From contig NC_017542.1 in the NCBI RefSeq assembly GCF_000237325.1, forward strand, positions 2,115,501-2,179,500: a stretch of DNA of 64,000 bases, in the 5' to 3' direction. The notes under the pieces are model-generated. The model was not told where the DNA came from and searched no databases. It saw only the letters and a list, made by a program, of their open reading frames with translations. The translations under genes were made by a program, and so were the position numbers. This DNA is from Paenibacillus polymyxa M1. Lineage in GTDB: Bacteria > Bacillota > Bacilli > Paenibacillales > Paenibacillaceae. Numbering within the stretch: position 1 is the stretch's first letter; every line of letters starts with the position of its first letter. This document shows, one piece after another, positions 44,345 to 54,604 of this stretch.

Positions 44345-45685
44345 GTGAGTGAACTACAAAAGGTAACGGTCATCGGAGCAGGTTTGGCGGGCAGCGAAGC
44401 TGCCTGGCAAATTGCAAGCCGTGGAGTGCCAGTTAAGTTATATGAAATGAGACCGGTTGTAAAAACACCCGCGCATCATACGGATAAATTTGCCGAATTA
44501 GTATGTAGTAATTCCTTGCGCGCGAACGGTCTGACGAATGCAGTAGGCGTACTGAAGGAAGAGATGAGAATACTAAACTCTTTGGTTCTGAGTGCGGCAG
44601 ATCGCCATGCTGTTCCGGCTGGTGGGGCATTGGCAGTGGATCGTGATGGATTTTCCGGTCATATTACAGATACGCTTCATCAACATCCTTTGATCGAGGT
44701 CGTTAATGAAGAACTCCAGGAACTCCCGCAGGACGGTATCGTGGTCGTTGCAACGGGACCATTAACTTCTCCAGCTTTGTCAGAACAGATCAAAACGCTG
44801 ATGGGAGAGGAGTATTTTTATTTCTACGATGCGGCAGCTCCGATTGTAGAGAAGGACTCCATCGATATGAGCAAGGTCTATCTGGCTTCCCGTTATGATA
44901 AAGGAGAAGCAGCTTACTTAAATTGTCCGATGAACGAAGCGGAATTTGATGCTTTCTATGAGGCTTTGATTACTGCTGAGGTGGCACAAGTCAAGGAGTT
45001 CGAAAAAGAAATCTACTTCGAAGGATGTATGCCTATCGAAGTAATGATGCAACGTGGGAAACAAACGGCATTGTTTGGACCGATGAAACCTGTAGGCCTC
45101 GTAAATCCACATACAGGAGAACTACCCTATGCAGTTGTTCAGCTTCGACAAGACAACGCTGCAGGTACGCTATATAATCTGGTTGGTTTCCAGACTCACC
45201 TCAAATGGGGGGAGCAAAAGCGTGTGTTTTCAATGATTCCGGGACTTGAAGAGGCAGAGTTTGTACGTTATGGCGTGATGCATCGCAATACCTTCATTAA
45301 TTCTCCACAGCAGCTTCACCCAACTTATCAGTTCAAGGGAAGAAGTAATCTGTTCTTTGCCGGACAAATGACTGGTGTAGAGGGTTATGTAGAGTCGGCG
45401 GCCTCAGGTCTGCTGGCTGGTATAAATGCGGCACGAGCAGCACGTGGGCAGGAAATGTTCGTATTTCCTGCGGAAACGACACTAGGCAGCATGGCACGAT
45501 ATATTACAACTGCTGATTTCAAACATTTCCAACCGATGAATGCAAACTTTGGTCTGCTCCCAAAGCTGGAGACACGCATTCGTAACAAAAAGGAAAAAAA
45601 TGAAGCTCTCGCTAATCGCGCGTTGGAAAGTTTGCGCGGTTATATCAACCAAACGGGAGTTATGTCAACAGAAGTACAGGCATAA
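44345..45685 (+). CDS. trmFO: Folate-dependent tRNA (uracil-54-C5)-methyltransferase
   Basis: TrmFO makes ribothymidine 54 using methylene-folate and FAD. The 446-residue protein has the FAD loop [39 protein letters not shown] with the catalytic-region Cys, and [17 protein letters not shown]. The start is GTG 44345 after AGCAGGGGG. It follows topA directly, as in Bacillus, but is followed by hslV without xerC/codV. Confidence 0.96.
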   Translation: MSELQKVTVIGAGLAGSEAAWQIASRGVPVKLYEMRPVVKTPAHHTDKFAELVCSNSLRANGLTNAVGVLKEEMRILNSLVLSAADRHAVPAGGALAVDRDGFSGHITDTLHQHPLIEVVNEELQELPQDGIVVVATGPLTSPALSEQIKTLMGEEYFYFYDAAAPIVEKDSIDMSKVYLASRYDKGEAAYLNCPMNEAEFDAFYEALITAEVAQVKEFEKEIYFEGCMPIEVMMQRGKQTALFGPMKPVGLVNPHTGELPYAVVQLRQDNAAGTLYNLVGFQTHLKWGEQKRVFSMIPGLEEAEFVRYGVMHRNTFINSPQQLHPTYQFKGRSNLFFAGQMTGVEGYVESAASGLLAGINAARAARGQEMFVFPAETTLGSMARYITTADFKHFQPMNANFGLLPKLETRIRNKKEKNEALANRALESLRGYINQTGVMSTEVQA

Positions 45686-45711
45686 GGATGAAGGAAAAGG
45701 AGGAGCGCGTT

Positions 45712-46254
45712 ATGGATATGTCCTTTCATGCTACCACCATCTGTGCTGTACGCCATAATGGCAAAGGAGCTATTGCGGGTGATGGGCAGGTAACGTTCGG
45801 CAACAGTGTTGTGATGAAGCAAACGGCTAAAAAAGTGCGCAGATTGTATCGTGGGCAGGTCGTTGCGGGATTTGCGGGTTCGGTGGCCGATGCTATCACA
45901 TTGTTTGAAAAGTTTGAAAATAAGCTGGAGGAACATCACGGCAATCTTCAAAGGGCTGCTGTAGAACTGGCCAAAGACTGGCGGCAGGATCGTGTACTAC
46001 GCAAGCTGGAAGCGCTGATGATTGTGATGGACTCATCCGGGATGCTGCTCATTTCTGGAGGCGGAGAAATTATTGAACCTGACGATGATGTGTTGGCCAT
46101 TGGCTCAGGTGGTAATTTTGCATTGGCAGCTGCCCGTGCTTTCAAACGTCATGGCTCTGGTATGGAAGCAAAGGACATGGCACGGGAAGCGTTAGAGGTT
46201 GCTTCGGAAATATGTGTGTATACGAACAGTCAGATTATCGTGGAAGAATTGTAA
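45712..46254 (+). CDS. hslV: HslV (ClpQ) peptidase subunit
   Basis: The proteolytic half of the HslUV protease, 180 residues. After a short N-terminus (MDMSFHA) comes [24 protein letters not shown], with [17 protein letters not shown] and [15 protein letters not shown]. In Bacillus subtilis the homologue begins MSSFHATTI and works through an N-terminal Ser; here AAGGAGGAG (45697-45705) favours ATG 45712, giving MDM before that Ser, though ATG 45718 would expose it. Confidence 0.94.
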   Translation: MDMSFHATTICAVRHNGKGAIAGDGQVTFGNSVVMKQTAKKVRRLYRGQVVAGFAGSVADAITLFEKFENKLEEHHGNLQRAAVELAKDWRQDRVLRKLEALMIVMDSSGMLLISGGGEIIEPDDDVLAIGSGGNFALAAARAFKRHGSGMEAKDMAREALEVASEICVYTNSQIIVEEL

Positions 46255-46290
46255 GTCGGCTCTGAGTATTCAAGGGTGGAGGAGTGCAAA

Positions 46291-47691
46291 ATGAATAATC
46301 AATCGTTGACGCCCAGACAAGTGGTATCCGAGCTGGATAAGTATATTGTCGGACAAAAGGAAGCTAAAAAATCAGTTGCTGTTGCCTTGCGTAATCGTTA
46401 TCGGCGTAGTAAACTGCCGGATGATATTCGGGATGAAATTGTGCCTAAAAATATTTTGATGATCGGACCGACAGGTGTGGGTAAAACTGAAATTGCACGT
46501 AGACTTGCACGGCTCGTGGGAGCTCCTTTTGTCAAGGTAGAGGCCACCAAATTTACAGAAGTGGGTTACGTCGGTCGTGATGTAGAATCCATGGTGCGGG
46601 ATCTAATGGAAACCTCTATCCGTATCGTCAAGTCGGAACGAACAGAGAATGTGAAAGACAAAGCGGAGGACATGGCAAATGAACGGATTGTCAATATCCT
46701 TGTACCTGCAGAAAAGTCAAATAAATCGCAACGTAATCCTTTTGAAATGCTGTTTGGCAATAACACAGGGACTTCGGTAGAAGAAGAACCACCACAACAG
46801 GACGGAACCTTAGCAGAGAAGCGACGCAAGGCTAAATTTGATCTGTTGTCCGGTAAACTTGAGGATGATGTCATAGAGATTGATGTGGAGGATACCGCAC
46901 CCAATATGCTCGATATGTTTGCTGGGCAAGGGAATGAACAAATGGGTATGAATATGCAGGAGATGTTCGGAAGTTTCCTTCCTAAGCGGACGAAGAAGCG
47001 CAAGCTACCAATCAAGGAAGCCCGCAAGGTACTGATTCAAGATGAAGCAGCCAAGTTGATCGATATGGATGATGTGATTCAGGAGTCTGTGAAGCGTGCT
47101 GAGCAATCCGGTATTATTTTTATTGATGAAATAGATAAGATTGCCAGCCAAGGCAAGGGAAGTGGCCCTGATGTGTCGAGAGAAGGAGTCCAACGCGATA
47201 TTTTACCTATTGTCGAGGGCTCTACCATTATGACCAAATACGGCCCGGTAAGAACAGACTACATTCTGTTTATTGCCGCTGGGGCTTTTCATGTGGCTAA
47301 ACCGTCAGACCTGATCCCAGAGCTTCAAGGTCGTTTTCCAATCCGTGTGGAGCTAAGTAGTCTGACCTTGGATGAGTTTGTGTCGATATTGACGGAGCCT
47401 AAAAATGCGCTGACCAAGCAATACACCGAGTTGCTCCGCACCGAGGAAATAGAAGTCGAATTTTCTGCGGAAGCGATCCGTGAGATCGCTAGTATTGCCG
47501 AGTCCGTTAATCGCAACACCGAAAATATCGGCGCACGGCGTTTGCATACCATCTTAGAGAAGCTGCTGGAGGATCTGTCATTTGAAGCCCCAGAGCTTAC
47601 ATTGGATCGTATGATCATCACCCCGGAATATGTGCGTGAGAAGCTGGGAGATATTGCCCAAAACAGGGACCTTAGTCAGTATATTTTATGA
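46291..47691 (+). CDS. hslU: HslU (ClpY) ATPase subunit
   Basis: The 466-residue AAA+ unfoldase feeds HslV. It starts [21 protein letters not shown] and has Walker [13 protein letters not shown] (about residues 60-71), the pore motif GYVGRD, an I domain with acidic and Met-rich stretches (about 150-240), Walker [12 protein letters not shown], and a sensor-2 end [14 protein letters not shown] 46291 follows GGTGGAGGAG. codY, which follows in Bacillus, is absent. Confidence 0.96.
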   Translation: MNNQSLTPRQVVSELDKYIVGQKEAKKSVAVALRNRYRRSKLPDDIRDEIVPKNILMIGPTGVGKTEIARRLARLVGAPFVKVEATKFTEVGYVGRDVESMVRDLMETSIRIVKSERTENVKDKAEDMANERIVNILVPAEKSNKSQRNPFEMLFGNNTGTSVEEEPPQQDGTLAEKRRKAKFDLLSGKLEDDVIEIDVEDTAPNMLDMFAGQGNEQMGMNMQEMFGSFLPKRTKKRKLPIKEARKVLIQDEAAKLIDMDDVIQESVKRAEQSGIIFIDEIDKIASQGKGSGPDVSREGVQRDILPIVEGSTIMTKYGPVRTDYILFIAAGAFHVAKPSDLIPELQGRFPIRVELSSLTLDEFVSILTEPKNALTKQYTELLRTEEIEVEFSAEAIREIASIAESVNRNTENIGARRLHTILEKLLEDLSFEAPELTLDRMIITPEYVREKLGDIAQNRDLSQYIL

Positions 47692-47888
47692 ACAGGGTGT
47701 CTAAAAATAGGGTGTGTGGTCCAGAATAACACTATCTTGCACCGTCGTTTAGTCCTAGACACAGGTTAAGTTGATGATTTTTCTGTCTATTCCAAAAGTA
47801 GGACGTATAATCTTTTACAGGTGTAAAGTGCTAAGAAAACATTCTTTTTCTTGAAAAAAACCTGAAAAATTTAACATTTTATGCATCT

Positions 47889-47923
47889 AAAGCCCTCTTT
47901 TTTAAAAAAGATAGGGCTTTTTT
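47889..47923 (+). terminator. Terminator of the hslVU unit
   Basis: AAAGCCCT (47889-47896) pairs with AGGGCTTT (47913-47920), inner T6/A6, then T run. The 407-base gap from hslU to flgB holds no open frame; TATAAT at 48009-48014 is a likely -10 for the fla/che operon, with no clear -35. Confidence 0.8.
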
Positions 47924-48098
47924 CTTATTGTAATTAGGTCCCAACTCTACGAAACTTAGAATATATGACAGAAAGTTAAGATTTTCTACTTAAGACCTAA
48001 AAGAAATGTATAATTATGAAATTTTATTGTCGAAAAAAAGTGAAAAATCTTGTTTTATTGAATCTTACTTTGGAGTAGACGCTGGAGGGAGGAGCTAA

Positions 48099-48506
48099 AT
48101 GAATCTGCTGGGTGATGTAAGCTTTCAAAAGCTTCAGGCAGGTGTACAGGCGGCCAATACGAGACAACGTGTGATGGCCGATAATATTTCCAATGCGGAT
48201 ACCCCGTATTTCAAGCGTTCGGAGGTTTCATTTGAAGAACTGCTTCAGCAGCAAATGGACGGTGATGTTACGCCATTGCGTGGAAAAGTAACCAATTCAA
48301 GACATTTTCAAATAGGACCTGTGAACTCCATTCCTGATGCCACGGTCATCAAAGATGGGTACTCAGTCATGAATAACAACATGAACAACGTAGATATAGA
48401 CAGGGAAATGAGTCTTATGGCTGAAAATCAACTAAGATATAATACCTACATCCAAGAAATTAATGAGCGCATCAAAATGATGAGAACAGCGGTAGAAGGG
48501 AGATAG
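48099..48506 (+). CDS. flgB: Flagellar basal-body rod protein FlgB
   Basis: Proximal rod subunit, 135 residues, with the N-terminal rod motif RQRVMADNISNADTPYFKR and C-terminal heptad helix. It opens the fla/che operon. ATG 48099 follows GGAGGGAGGAG. Confidence 0.96.
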   Translation: MNLLGDVSFQKLQAGVQAANTRQRVMADNISNADTPYFKRSEVSFEELLQQQMDGDVTPLRGKVTNSRHFQIGPVNSIPDATVIKDGYSVMNNNMNNVDIDREMSLMAENQLRYNTYIQEINERIKMMRTAVEGR

Positions 48507-48512
48507 GACGAG

Positions 48513-48965
48513 GTGAAGATTAACAACGGCTTTGATATTAGTGCATCTGCTCTTACGGCCCAACGGTTGCGGATGGACGTTATATCGAGCAACATTGCCA
48601 ACGCAGAGACAACTCGGGCGAAGGTGGAGAATGGACAAGCAATTCCATATCGGAGAAAAACGGTTGTTTTGGAGCCTAACCAATCTGGCTTTGCCGATGT
48701 TTTGAAGGCTCAAATGGAAGGAAGTAGTACAAGCGCCGCTGGCGTTAAAGTTTCGCAAATTCAGGAAGATCAGTCACCTTTGAAACCAGTGTACAATCCG
48801 GGTCATCCGGACGCTGATAAAGATGGCTATGTATATATGCCTAATGTAGACATAATGAAAGAAATGGTCGACATGATTTCCGCAACACGCTCATACGAAG
48901 CCAATGTAACAGCTCTGAATGCTTCAAAGGCGATGGTTTCCAAAGCGCTTGAAATCGGTCGCTAA
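48513..48965 (+). CDS. flgC: Flagellar basal-body rod protein FlgC
   Basis: Rod subunit of 150 residues: FDISASALTAQRLRMDVISSNIANAETT at the N-terminus and DMISATRSYEANVTALNASKAM at the C-terminus. Start GTG 48513, six bases after flgB. Confidence 0.95.
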   Translation: MKINNGFDISASALTAQRLRMDVISSNIANAETTRAKVENGQAIPYRRKTVVLEPNQSGFADVLKAQMEGSSTSAAGVKVSQIQEDQSPLKPVYNPGHPDADKDGYVYMPNVDIMKEMVDMISATRSYEANVTALNASKAMVSKALEIGR

Positions 48966-49004
48966 GTTCCAGGACTACTAACTACTTAATAGGGAGAGTA
49001 AAAC

Positions 49005-49319
49005 ATGATTCAGAACGCCATGTTTAACGTACAGACACCGGTAATACAGCAGATTCAATCGCCTAACAATGAGTTGACGAAAGCGACGCCTTCCGAATCC
49101 TTGAAGGATTTTGGCTCCTTCTTAAAGGATGCTCTCAATGAAGTAGGGCAGCAGGAAGCCGCTACACACCAGATGTCCGACCAATTCATGGCAGGCAAAG
49201 TTGATGTAGATCAGGTCATGATCACTTCACAACAAGCGCTGCTTTCCCTGCAGCTTACTACACAGGTCCGAAACAAAGCGATCGAAGCCTATCAGGAGAT
49301 CATGCGTACACAGATGTAA
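49005..49319 (+). CDS. fliE: Flagellar hook-basal body protein FliE
   Basis: Rod-to-MS-ring adaptor, 104 residues; FGSFLKDALNEVGQQEAATHQMSDQFMAGKVDVDQVMI and the C-terminal RNKAIEAYQEIMRTQM are typical. Confidence 0.95.
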   Translation: MIQNAMFNVQTPVIQQIQSPNNELTKATPSESLKDFGSFLKDALNEVGQQEAATHQMSDQFMAGKVDVDQVMITSQQALLSLQLTTQVRNKAIEAYQEIMRTQM

Positions 49320-49356
49320 AGTGAGGGTTTAGCAAAGTTTCGGATGGGGTGACGGA

Positions 49357-50940
49357 GTGAACGAGAGAATCGCCCAATACCGGGATAAAATTTCCGGATA
49401 TTGGAATAATTTCAGCAAAAAACAGAAGATATTACTTGTTTCGACATTAGCATTCATCATTATCGCCATTGTAGTGCTAACGATGCAGTTTACCAAAACT
49501 GAGTATGAAGTGGCCTTCCAGGATCTAAATGCAAATGATGCCGCTGGGGTCATTAAATATCTCGATTCTGCGGGTATACCGTATCAGCTTAATGCTGGTG
49601 GGACACAAATTTCAGTCCCAACCGCAAATGCAGATAAGGCGAAGGTAGATGTTGGGTCTCAAGGCCTGATACAGAAAGGGTCAATCGGCATGAGCGCCTT
49701 TGACCAGTCCTCCTCGGCCATAGGTATGACGGAGAACGAGTTCAATGTGAAGTACAATAACGCATTGAACGGCGAAGTACAGCAACTGTTGGAACGGATG
49801 GATGGTGTCCAAAGCTCCAAAGCCGTCATTAATATGCCAAAGGAAAATATCTTTGCCGGACTTGAAGAAAAGGACAAAGCATCTGCTTCGGTTCAAATGG
49901 AATTTGAACCTGGCTTTACTCCCAATCAACAAGCGATCGACGGATATTTTAACCTGGTAAAAACGGCTGTACCGAATTTGCCAGTAGAAAATATTACGAT
50001 CACGAATAAGGAATATGAGTTGATTCCAACGGCCAAGGGCGGCCAAGGTGGACTCACAAGTGGTGTTCAGGAAAACATGGCTCTACAGAAGAAGTTTGAG
50101 AGCGATGTAAGGAATAATGTTCAACAATTTTTGTCGAAAATTGTTGGAGACGACAAGGTAAACGTGCTGGTTATGTCCCAGCTAAATTTCGACAAAGTAA
50201 CATCAAAGGAACAAATGGTCACACCTGTTGACCAAACGAAAATGAAGGGTATTGAAATTAGTGCCCAACAAATCCAGGAAAGTTATACGGGCAGTAGTGG
50301 ACAAACCGGAGGAGTTGCAGGGACAGGAACGCAGGATGTCCCGGGTTACCCTGGAGGAGCCAATTCCGGCAATACCAGCTCGGATAAGAGCTCAAGTACG
50401 ATTAACTACGAAGTTAACCGAATTGCAAGGGATATTATCCAAAGTCCATACACTGTAAAAGATTTAACCATTAATGTAGCAGTTGAACCACCAACAGGTC
50501 AGCAAACGTTGGATACTGCAACTCAGACAGCAATTCAAAATATCTTGGTTAATATTGTAAGAGCATCACTGGCGAATTCCGGTACTACTTTTACAGACGC
50601 TGATTTGGCTAAAAAGGTTTCAGTGTTCTCGCAAGCTGCTCCGGCGCCTACGAGTACCAATACATTCTTCTCAGCTTCCAACCCGTGGATGTGGGGCATC
50701 GGAGCTGCAGTTCTGGCACTGTTGGCGGGTGTAATCTTCTTCATCGTACGCAGTCGTCGTAATCAGGAAGAAGAGTTGGATGAAGAATTGCAACTCATGC
50801 CAACGCCGACGGAATTCCCGTCCATTACCATGGAAAGTGTGACAAATGAAAGTCAAGTGCGTAAACAGCTTGAAAGTCTGGCGAAAAAGAAACCCGACGA
50901 ATTCGTCAATCTGCTTCGTACATGGCTGGCTGACGAATAG
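49357..50940 (+). CDS. fliF: Flagellar MS-ring protein FliF
   Basis: The 527-residue inner-membrane ring protein has one helix near residues 25-45, ring-building motifs (EFNVKYNNALNGEVQQLLERMDGV), a Gly/Ser-rich loop about residues 310-345, a second helix (WMWGIGAAVLALLAGVIFFIV, about 445-466) and the FliG-binding tail. GTG 49357. Confidence 0.96.
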   Translation: MNERIAQYRDKISGYWNNFSKKQKILLVSTLAFIIIAIVVLTMQFTKTEYEVAFQDLNANDAAGVIKYLDSAGIPYQLNAGGTQISVPTANADKAKVDVGSQGLIQKGSIGMSAFDQSSSAIGMTENEFNVKYNNALNGEVQQLLERMDGVQSSKAVINMPKENIFAGLEEKDKASASVQMEFEPGFTPNQQAIDGYFNLVKTAVPNLPVENITITNKEYELIPTAKGGQGGLTSGVQENMALQKKFESDVRNNVQQFLSKIVGDDKVNVLVMSQLNFDKVTSKEQMVTPVDQTKMKGIEISAQQIQESYTGSSGQTGGVAGTGTQDVPGYPGGANSGNTSSDKSSSTINYEVNRIARDIIQSPYTVKDLTINVAVEPPTGQQTLDTATQTAIQNILVNIVRASLANSGTTFTDADLAKKVSVFSQAAPAPTSTNTFFSASNPWMWGIGAAVLALLAGVIFFIVRSRRNQEEELDEELQLMPTPTEFPSITMESVTNESQVRKQLESLAKKKPDEFVNLLRTWLADE

Positions 50941-50951
50941 AGGTGAGTTCA

Positions 50952-51968
50952 TTGGCAAAGGCAAGCAGTCAAGGTTTAACGGGAAGACAGAAAGCAGCTA
51001 TTCTTTTGATCACAATGGGGCCAGAAGTATCTGCTCAAATATTCAAGCATTTGCGTGATGAAGAGATCGAGCAACTTACATTGGAAATTGCCAATGTACG
51101 GAAGGTCGATGCCATTGAAAAGGACTCCATTATGGCCGAGTTTCATCAAATTTGTCTGGCTCAGGAGTACATTTCCCAAGGCGGTATTAATTACGCTAAA
51201 GAAATATTGGAAAAAGCGCTTGGATCGCAAAAAGCAGTTGAGGTCATTAACCGTTTGACAGCGACATTACAGGTGAGACCTTTCGATTTTGCTCGTAAGG
51301 CTGATCCGAACCAAATATTGAATTTTATACAAAATGAGAATCCGCAAACCATTGCTCTCGTGCTTTCATACTTGCAGTTTGAGCAAGCGGCGGCAATTCT
51401 ATCGTCCTTACCACAAGAAAAGCAGGCAGATGTGGCCCGGCGTGTTGCTGTCATGGACAGTACATCTCCGGAAGTCATCTCTCAAGTGGAGAGAGTATTG
51501 GAGCAAAAGCTCTCGGCAACTGCGACGCAGGATTACACGAATGCAGGCGGTATCGAGTCTATCGTTCAGATTTTGAATGGCGTAGACCGCGGAACCGAGC
51601 GTACAATTCTCGACTCGCTTGAAATTCAAGACCCTGAACTGGCTGAGGAAATCAAGAAAAGAATGTTCGTATTCGAGGATATTGTCAACGTGGACAACCG
51701 GTCCATTCAACGCATTATCCGCGATATCGACAATGCAGACTTGCAATTGGCACTTAAAGTGTCCAGTGAAGAAGTACGCGATGTGATTTTCCGAAATATG
51801 TCGAAACGTATGGCAGAAACCTTCAAAGAGGAAATGGAGTACATGGGACCGGTGCGGCTGCGTGATGTGGAAGAAGCACAAACACGTATCGTTTCAACGA
51901 TCCGCAGATTGGAAGAGGCCGGTGAGATTATAATCGCACGCGGCGGAGGAGATGACATCATTGTCTAA
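50952..51968 (+). CDS. fliG: Flagellar motor switch protein FliG
   Basis: Rotor protein of 338 residues that meets the stator and FliF. The middle domain has LVLSYLQFEQAAAILSSLPQEKQADVARRVA with the EHPQ-like NPQT, and the C-terminal charged helix carries torque residues. TTG 50952 follows AGAGGTGAG with four bases between; GTG 50943 lies in that site. Confidence 0.95.
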   Translation: MAKASSQGLTGRQKAAILLITMGPEVSAQIFKHLRDEEIEQLTLEIANVRKVDAIEKDSIMAEFHQICLAQEYISQGGINYAKEILEKALGSQKAVEVINRLTATLQVRPFDFARKADPNQILNFIQNENPQTIALVLSYLQFEQAAAILSSLPQEKQADVARRVAVMDSTSPEVISQVERVLEQKLSATATQDYTNAGGIESIVQILNGVDRGTERTILDSLEIQDPELAEEIKKRMFVFEDIVNVDNRSIQRIIRDIDNADLQLALKVSSEEVRDVIFRNMSKRMAETFKEEMEYMGPVRLRDVEEAQTRIVSTIRRLEEAGEIIIARGGGDDIIV

Positions 51969-52797
51969 CTTGATTAAATCTTTCCAATATGTGCCTGTAG
52001 AGGCTTTGAAAACGATTGATGTGGCACATACGTACGTGCCAGAAACGACGGATGAAGAAATTACAACTGAATATACGGAGCCAGAGCCTCAGCGAGATTA
52101 TGAGGCAGAACGGCTCCGAGATGAAATGTTGAATGATGCTAAGGACTTTGCCGAACGTCAGGTACGCGAGGCGGCTGAAGAAGCGGAACGAATGCTTCAG
52201 GAAGCACAGCAGCAGATTGAAGATTGGTGGCAGGAACGACGCGAGCATGACGATCAGTTGATTCAGTCGATAAAAGCAGATGGATTTCAACAAGGATATG
52301 AAGAAGGCCAGAAGCTGGCTGAGGCTGAGCTTCAGACGAAATCGGAGCAGATGATGGAAGAAGCACAAGATATTCTGCGTCAGGCCTATGAGATTAAGGA
52401 ACAACTGATTCAGGAAGCAGAGCCTTTTTTGGTTGAACTGAGTAGTGCGATTGCCGAGAAGGTCATTGAAAAACAGCTTAGTCTTGAACCGGAATATACA
52501 ATTGAGTTAATTCGCAAAAATTTGGCTCGTAAGCGAGAAAAAGGAATCATTACATTGTGTGTGTCGCCTCAGCATTTCGCATTTGTGCAAGGTGCGCGGG
52601 AAGAATTGTCATTAACTGTCGATTCGCAGGCAGAACTGCAAATTATTCCGGATGGTACCGTAAAGGATCGCGGTTGCGTCATCCGTTCTTCCTTTGGAAG
52701 CGTGGACGCCCGGATCGATACGCAATTAGCTGAGATTAAAAAGGAACTACTGCGTCTGGCACATGAAAATGAGGAGCGAAGACATGAAGGGGCTTAA
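51961..52797 (+). CDS. fliH: Flagellar export apparatus protein FliH
   Basis: Regulator of the FliI ATPase, 278 residues, with a long Glu/Gln-rich coiled coil (about 45-140) and the C-terminal VATP-E-like domain. I prefer TTG 51961, ten bases after GGAGGAG (51944-51950), to ATG 51952, which is one base from it; it overlaps the fliG stop either way. Confidence 0.88.
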   Translation: MSNLIKSFQYVPVEALKTIDVAHTYVPETTDEEITTEYTEPEPQRDYEAERLRDEMLNDAKDFAERQVREAAEEAERMLQEAQQQIEDWWQERREHDDQLIQSIKADGFQQGYEEGQKLAEAELQTKSEQMMEEAQDILRQAYEIKEQLIQEAEPFLVELSSAIAEKVIEKQLSLEPEYTIELIRKNLARKREKGIITLCVSPQHFAFVQGAREELSLTVDSQAELQIIPDGTVKDRGCVIRSSFGSVDARIDTQLAEIKKELLRLAHENEERRHEGA

Positions 52798-54103
52798 TGC
52801 ACAGCGCTACATGGATCATTTGCGACAGCTGGACCCAGTTCGGGTGAATGGCAAGGTTACACAGGTTATCGGCTTGATGGTTGAGTCGGAAGGTCCAGAC
52901 GCGAGTATCGGGGATGTTTGTTATATTTATCCGGGCAAAGCGGCAAAGCCATTGCAGGCAGAGGTTGTTGGCTTCAGAGACAATAAAGTGCTTCTGATGC
53001 CACTTGGAGAACTACAATCCATTGGTCCTGGTTGTGATGTCGTAGGAACAGGGAAGCCGCTGAATGTGCAGGTTGGTTCGGAACTGTTAGGCAAAGTGCT
53101 CGATGGTTTGGGTCAGCCTTTGGACGGATCACTGATTCCCTCGCGAATGGCGAGATATTCAACCTTCAATATACCGTCCAATCCGCTGAATCGTCCGCGT
53201 GTGCAGGAACCCATTAGTATCGGAGTACGTGCAATTGACGGGTTGCTTACGATTGGCAAAGGACAACGGGTTGGTATTTTTGCGGGTTCGGGTGTAGGTA
53301 AGAGTACTTTGATGGGTATGATTGCCCGTAATACGGAAGCAGATGTGAACGTAATTGCCTTGATCGGAGAACGTGGACGCGAGGTGCTGGACTTTATTGA
53401 ACGGGATTTGGGTCCTGAGGGACTAGAACGCTCTGTAGTCATTGTGGCCACTTCCGACCAACCTGCGTTGATCCGCATTAAGGGTGCACTTATTGCAACG
53501 ACGATAGCGGAATATTTTCGGGATCGCGGGTTGAATGTCATGTTAATGATGGATTCAGTTACCCGATATGCGATGGCCCAGCGTGAAGTCGGTCTAGCGG
53601 TGGGTGAGCCACCAGCAATGAGAGGATACACTCCATCTGTGTTTGCTAGTCTGCCTAAGCTTCTGGAACGCGCAGGGACAGGTCCTACTGGCTCCATAAC
53701 CGCTTTTTATACAGTGCTGGTTGATGGTGACGACATGAACGAACCCATCGCGGATGCGGTGCGCGGGATATTGGATGGACACATTGTCTTGAACCGCGGG
53801 ATTGCGAACAAAGGACATTTTCCCGCAATTGATGTTTTAGCAAGTATTAGCCGGGTCATGAAGGACATTGCAACACGAGATCAGATAGACGCTGCCGAAA
53901 ACATTAAGCGCTTGATGGCCATTTACAAAGATTCAGAGGACCTGATTAACATTGGGGCTTATCAACAGGGTTCGAATGCAGAAATTGACGAATCTATGGA
54001 GCGCATACGGGATATATGGGATTTTACAAGACAAAGAACCGATGAAAAGGCTGAGCTGGACGAAGTACGAGAACGTTTGATTTCTGAATTTACGAGGAGA
54101 TGA
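52784..54103 (+). CDS. fliI: Flagellum-specific ATP synthase FliI
   Basis: Export ATPase of 439 residues with Walker A GSGVGKSTLMG (about residues 168-178), LIGERGREVLDF and VMLMMDSVTRYAMAQREVGLA. ATG 52784 follows GAGGAG and overlaps fliH. Confidence 0.96.
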   Translation: MKGLNAQRYMDHLRQLDPVRVNGKVTQVIGLMVESEGPDASIGDVCYIYPGKAAKPLQAEVVGFRDNKVLLMPLGELQSIGPGCDVVGTGKPLNVQVGSELLGKVLDGLGQPLDGSLIPSRMARYSTFNIPSNPLNRPRVQEPISIGVRAIDGLLTIGKGQRVGIFAGSGVGKSTLMGMIARNTEADVNVIALIGERGREVLDFIERDLGPEGLERSVVIVATSDQPALIRIKGALIATTIAEYFRDRGLNVMLMMDSVTRYAMAQREVGLAVGEPPAMRGYTPSVFASLPKLLERAGTGPTGSITAFYTVLVDGDDMNEPIADAVRGILDGHIVLNRGIANKGHFPAIDVLASISRVMKDIATRDQIDAAENIKRLMAIYKDSEDLINIGAYQQGSNAEIDESMERIRDIWDFTRQRTDEKAELDEVRERLISEFTRR

Positions 54104-54113
54104 AGGTTGAACG

Positions 54114-54557
54114 ATGAGATTTCAGTATTCCTTTCAAAAAGTTGTAGACTTGAAAACGAACGAAAAGTCACAGGCCGAATGGCTGCTTTCCAGTGCTGTT
54201 GGACAATTGCAGGTTGAGGAGCAGACATTAACACAGCTTATAGGCGAAAGGAATCGGGTCATATCAGCCATTCAAAAGGCTGCCGAAGATTGCGCGCCAC
54301 TCTCTAGCATTCAGGAATTACAAGCTTATGTCAATCATCTGGACCAATGTATTACACGCAAGCATAGGGATGTTCAATATGCGCAGCAAAATGTGCAAAG
54401 CAAACAAACCGTTTTGACCGATAAAATGCTGGATGAACAAGTTTGGCTGAAAGCAAGAGAGAAGGCCAACGTGAAATTCCAACAGGAAATGCTCCTGCGC
54501 GAGCAGAATGAGCTGGATGAAATGGCTTCCGTGCGATTTGCCATGAAAGCCCGGTAA
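54114..54557 (+). CDS. fliJ: Flagellar export chaperone FliJ
   Basis: A 147-residue all-helical coiled-coil protein beginning MRFQYSFQKVVDLKTNEKSQAEW; FliJ forms the central stalk of the FliI ring. Identity rests on position and helix pattern. Confidence 0.88.
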   Translation: MRFQYSFQKVVDLKTNEKSQAEWLLSSAVGQLQVEEQTLTQLIGERNRVISAIQKAAEDCAPLSSIQELQAYVNHLDQCITRKHRDVQYAQQNVQSKQTVLTDKMLDEQVWLKAREKANVKFQQEMLLREQNELDEMASVRFAMKAR

Positions 54558-54604
54558 GCGGAACGTCATAGGATACGCATATCAGCTGCCTGAGGAGGAA
54601 GACG

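Noticed and set aside
47840..47880. A/T-rich palindrome TTTTTCTTGAAAAA as a CodY box
   Set aside because: Has one base too many in the centre compared with AATTTTCWGAAAATT and lies in a region of simple A/T runs.
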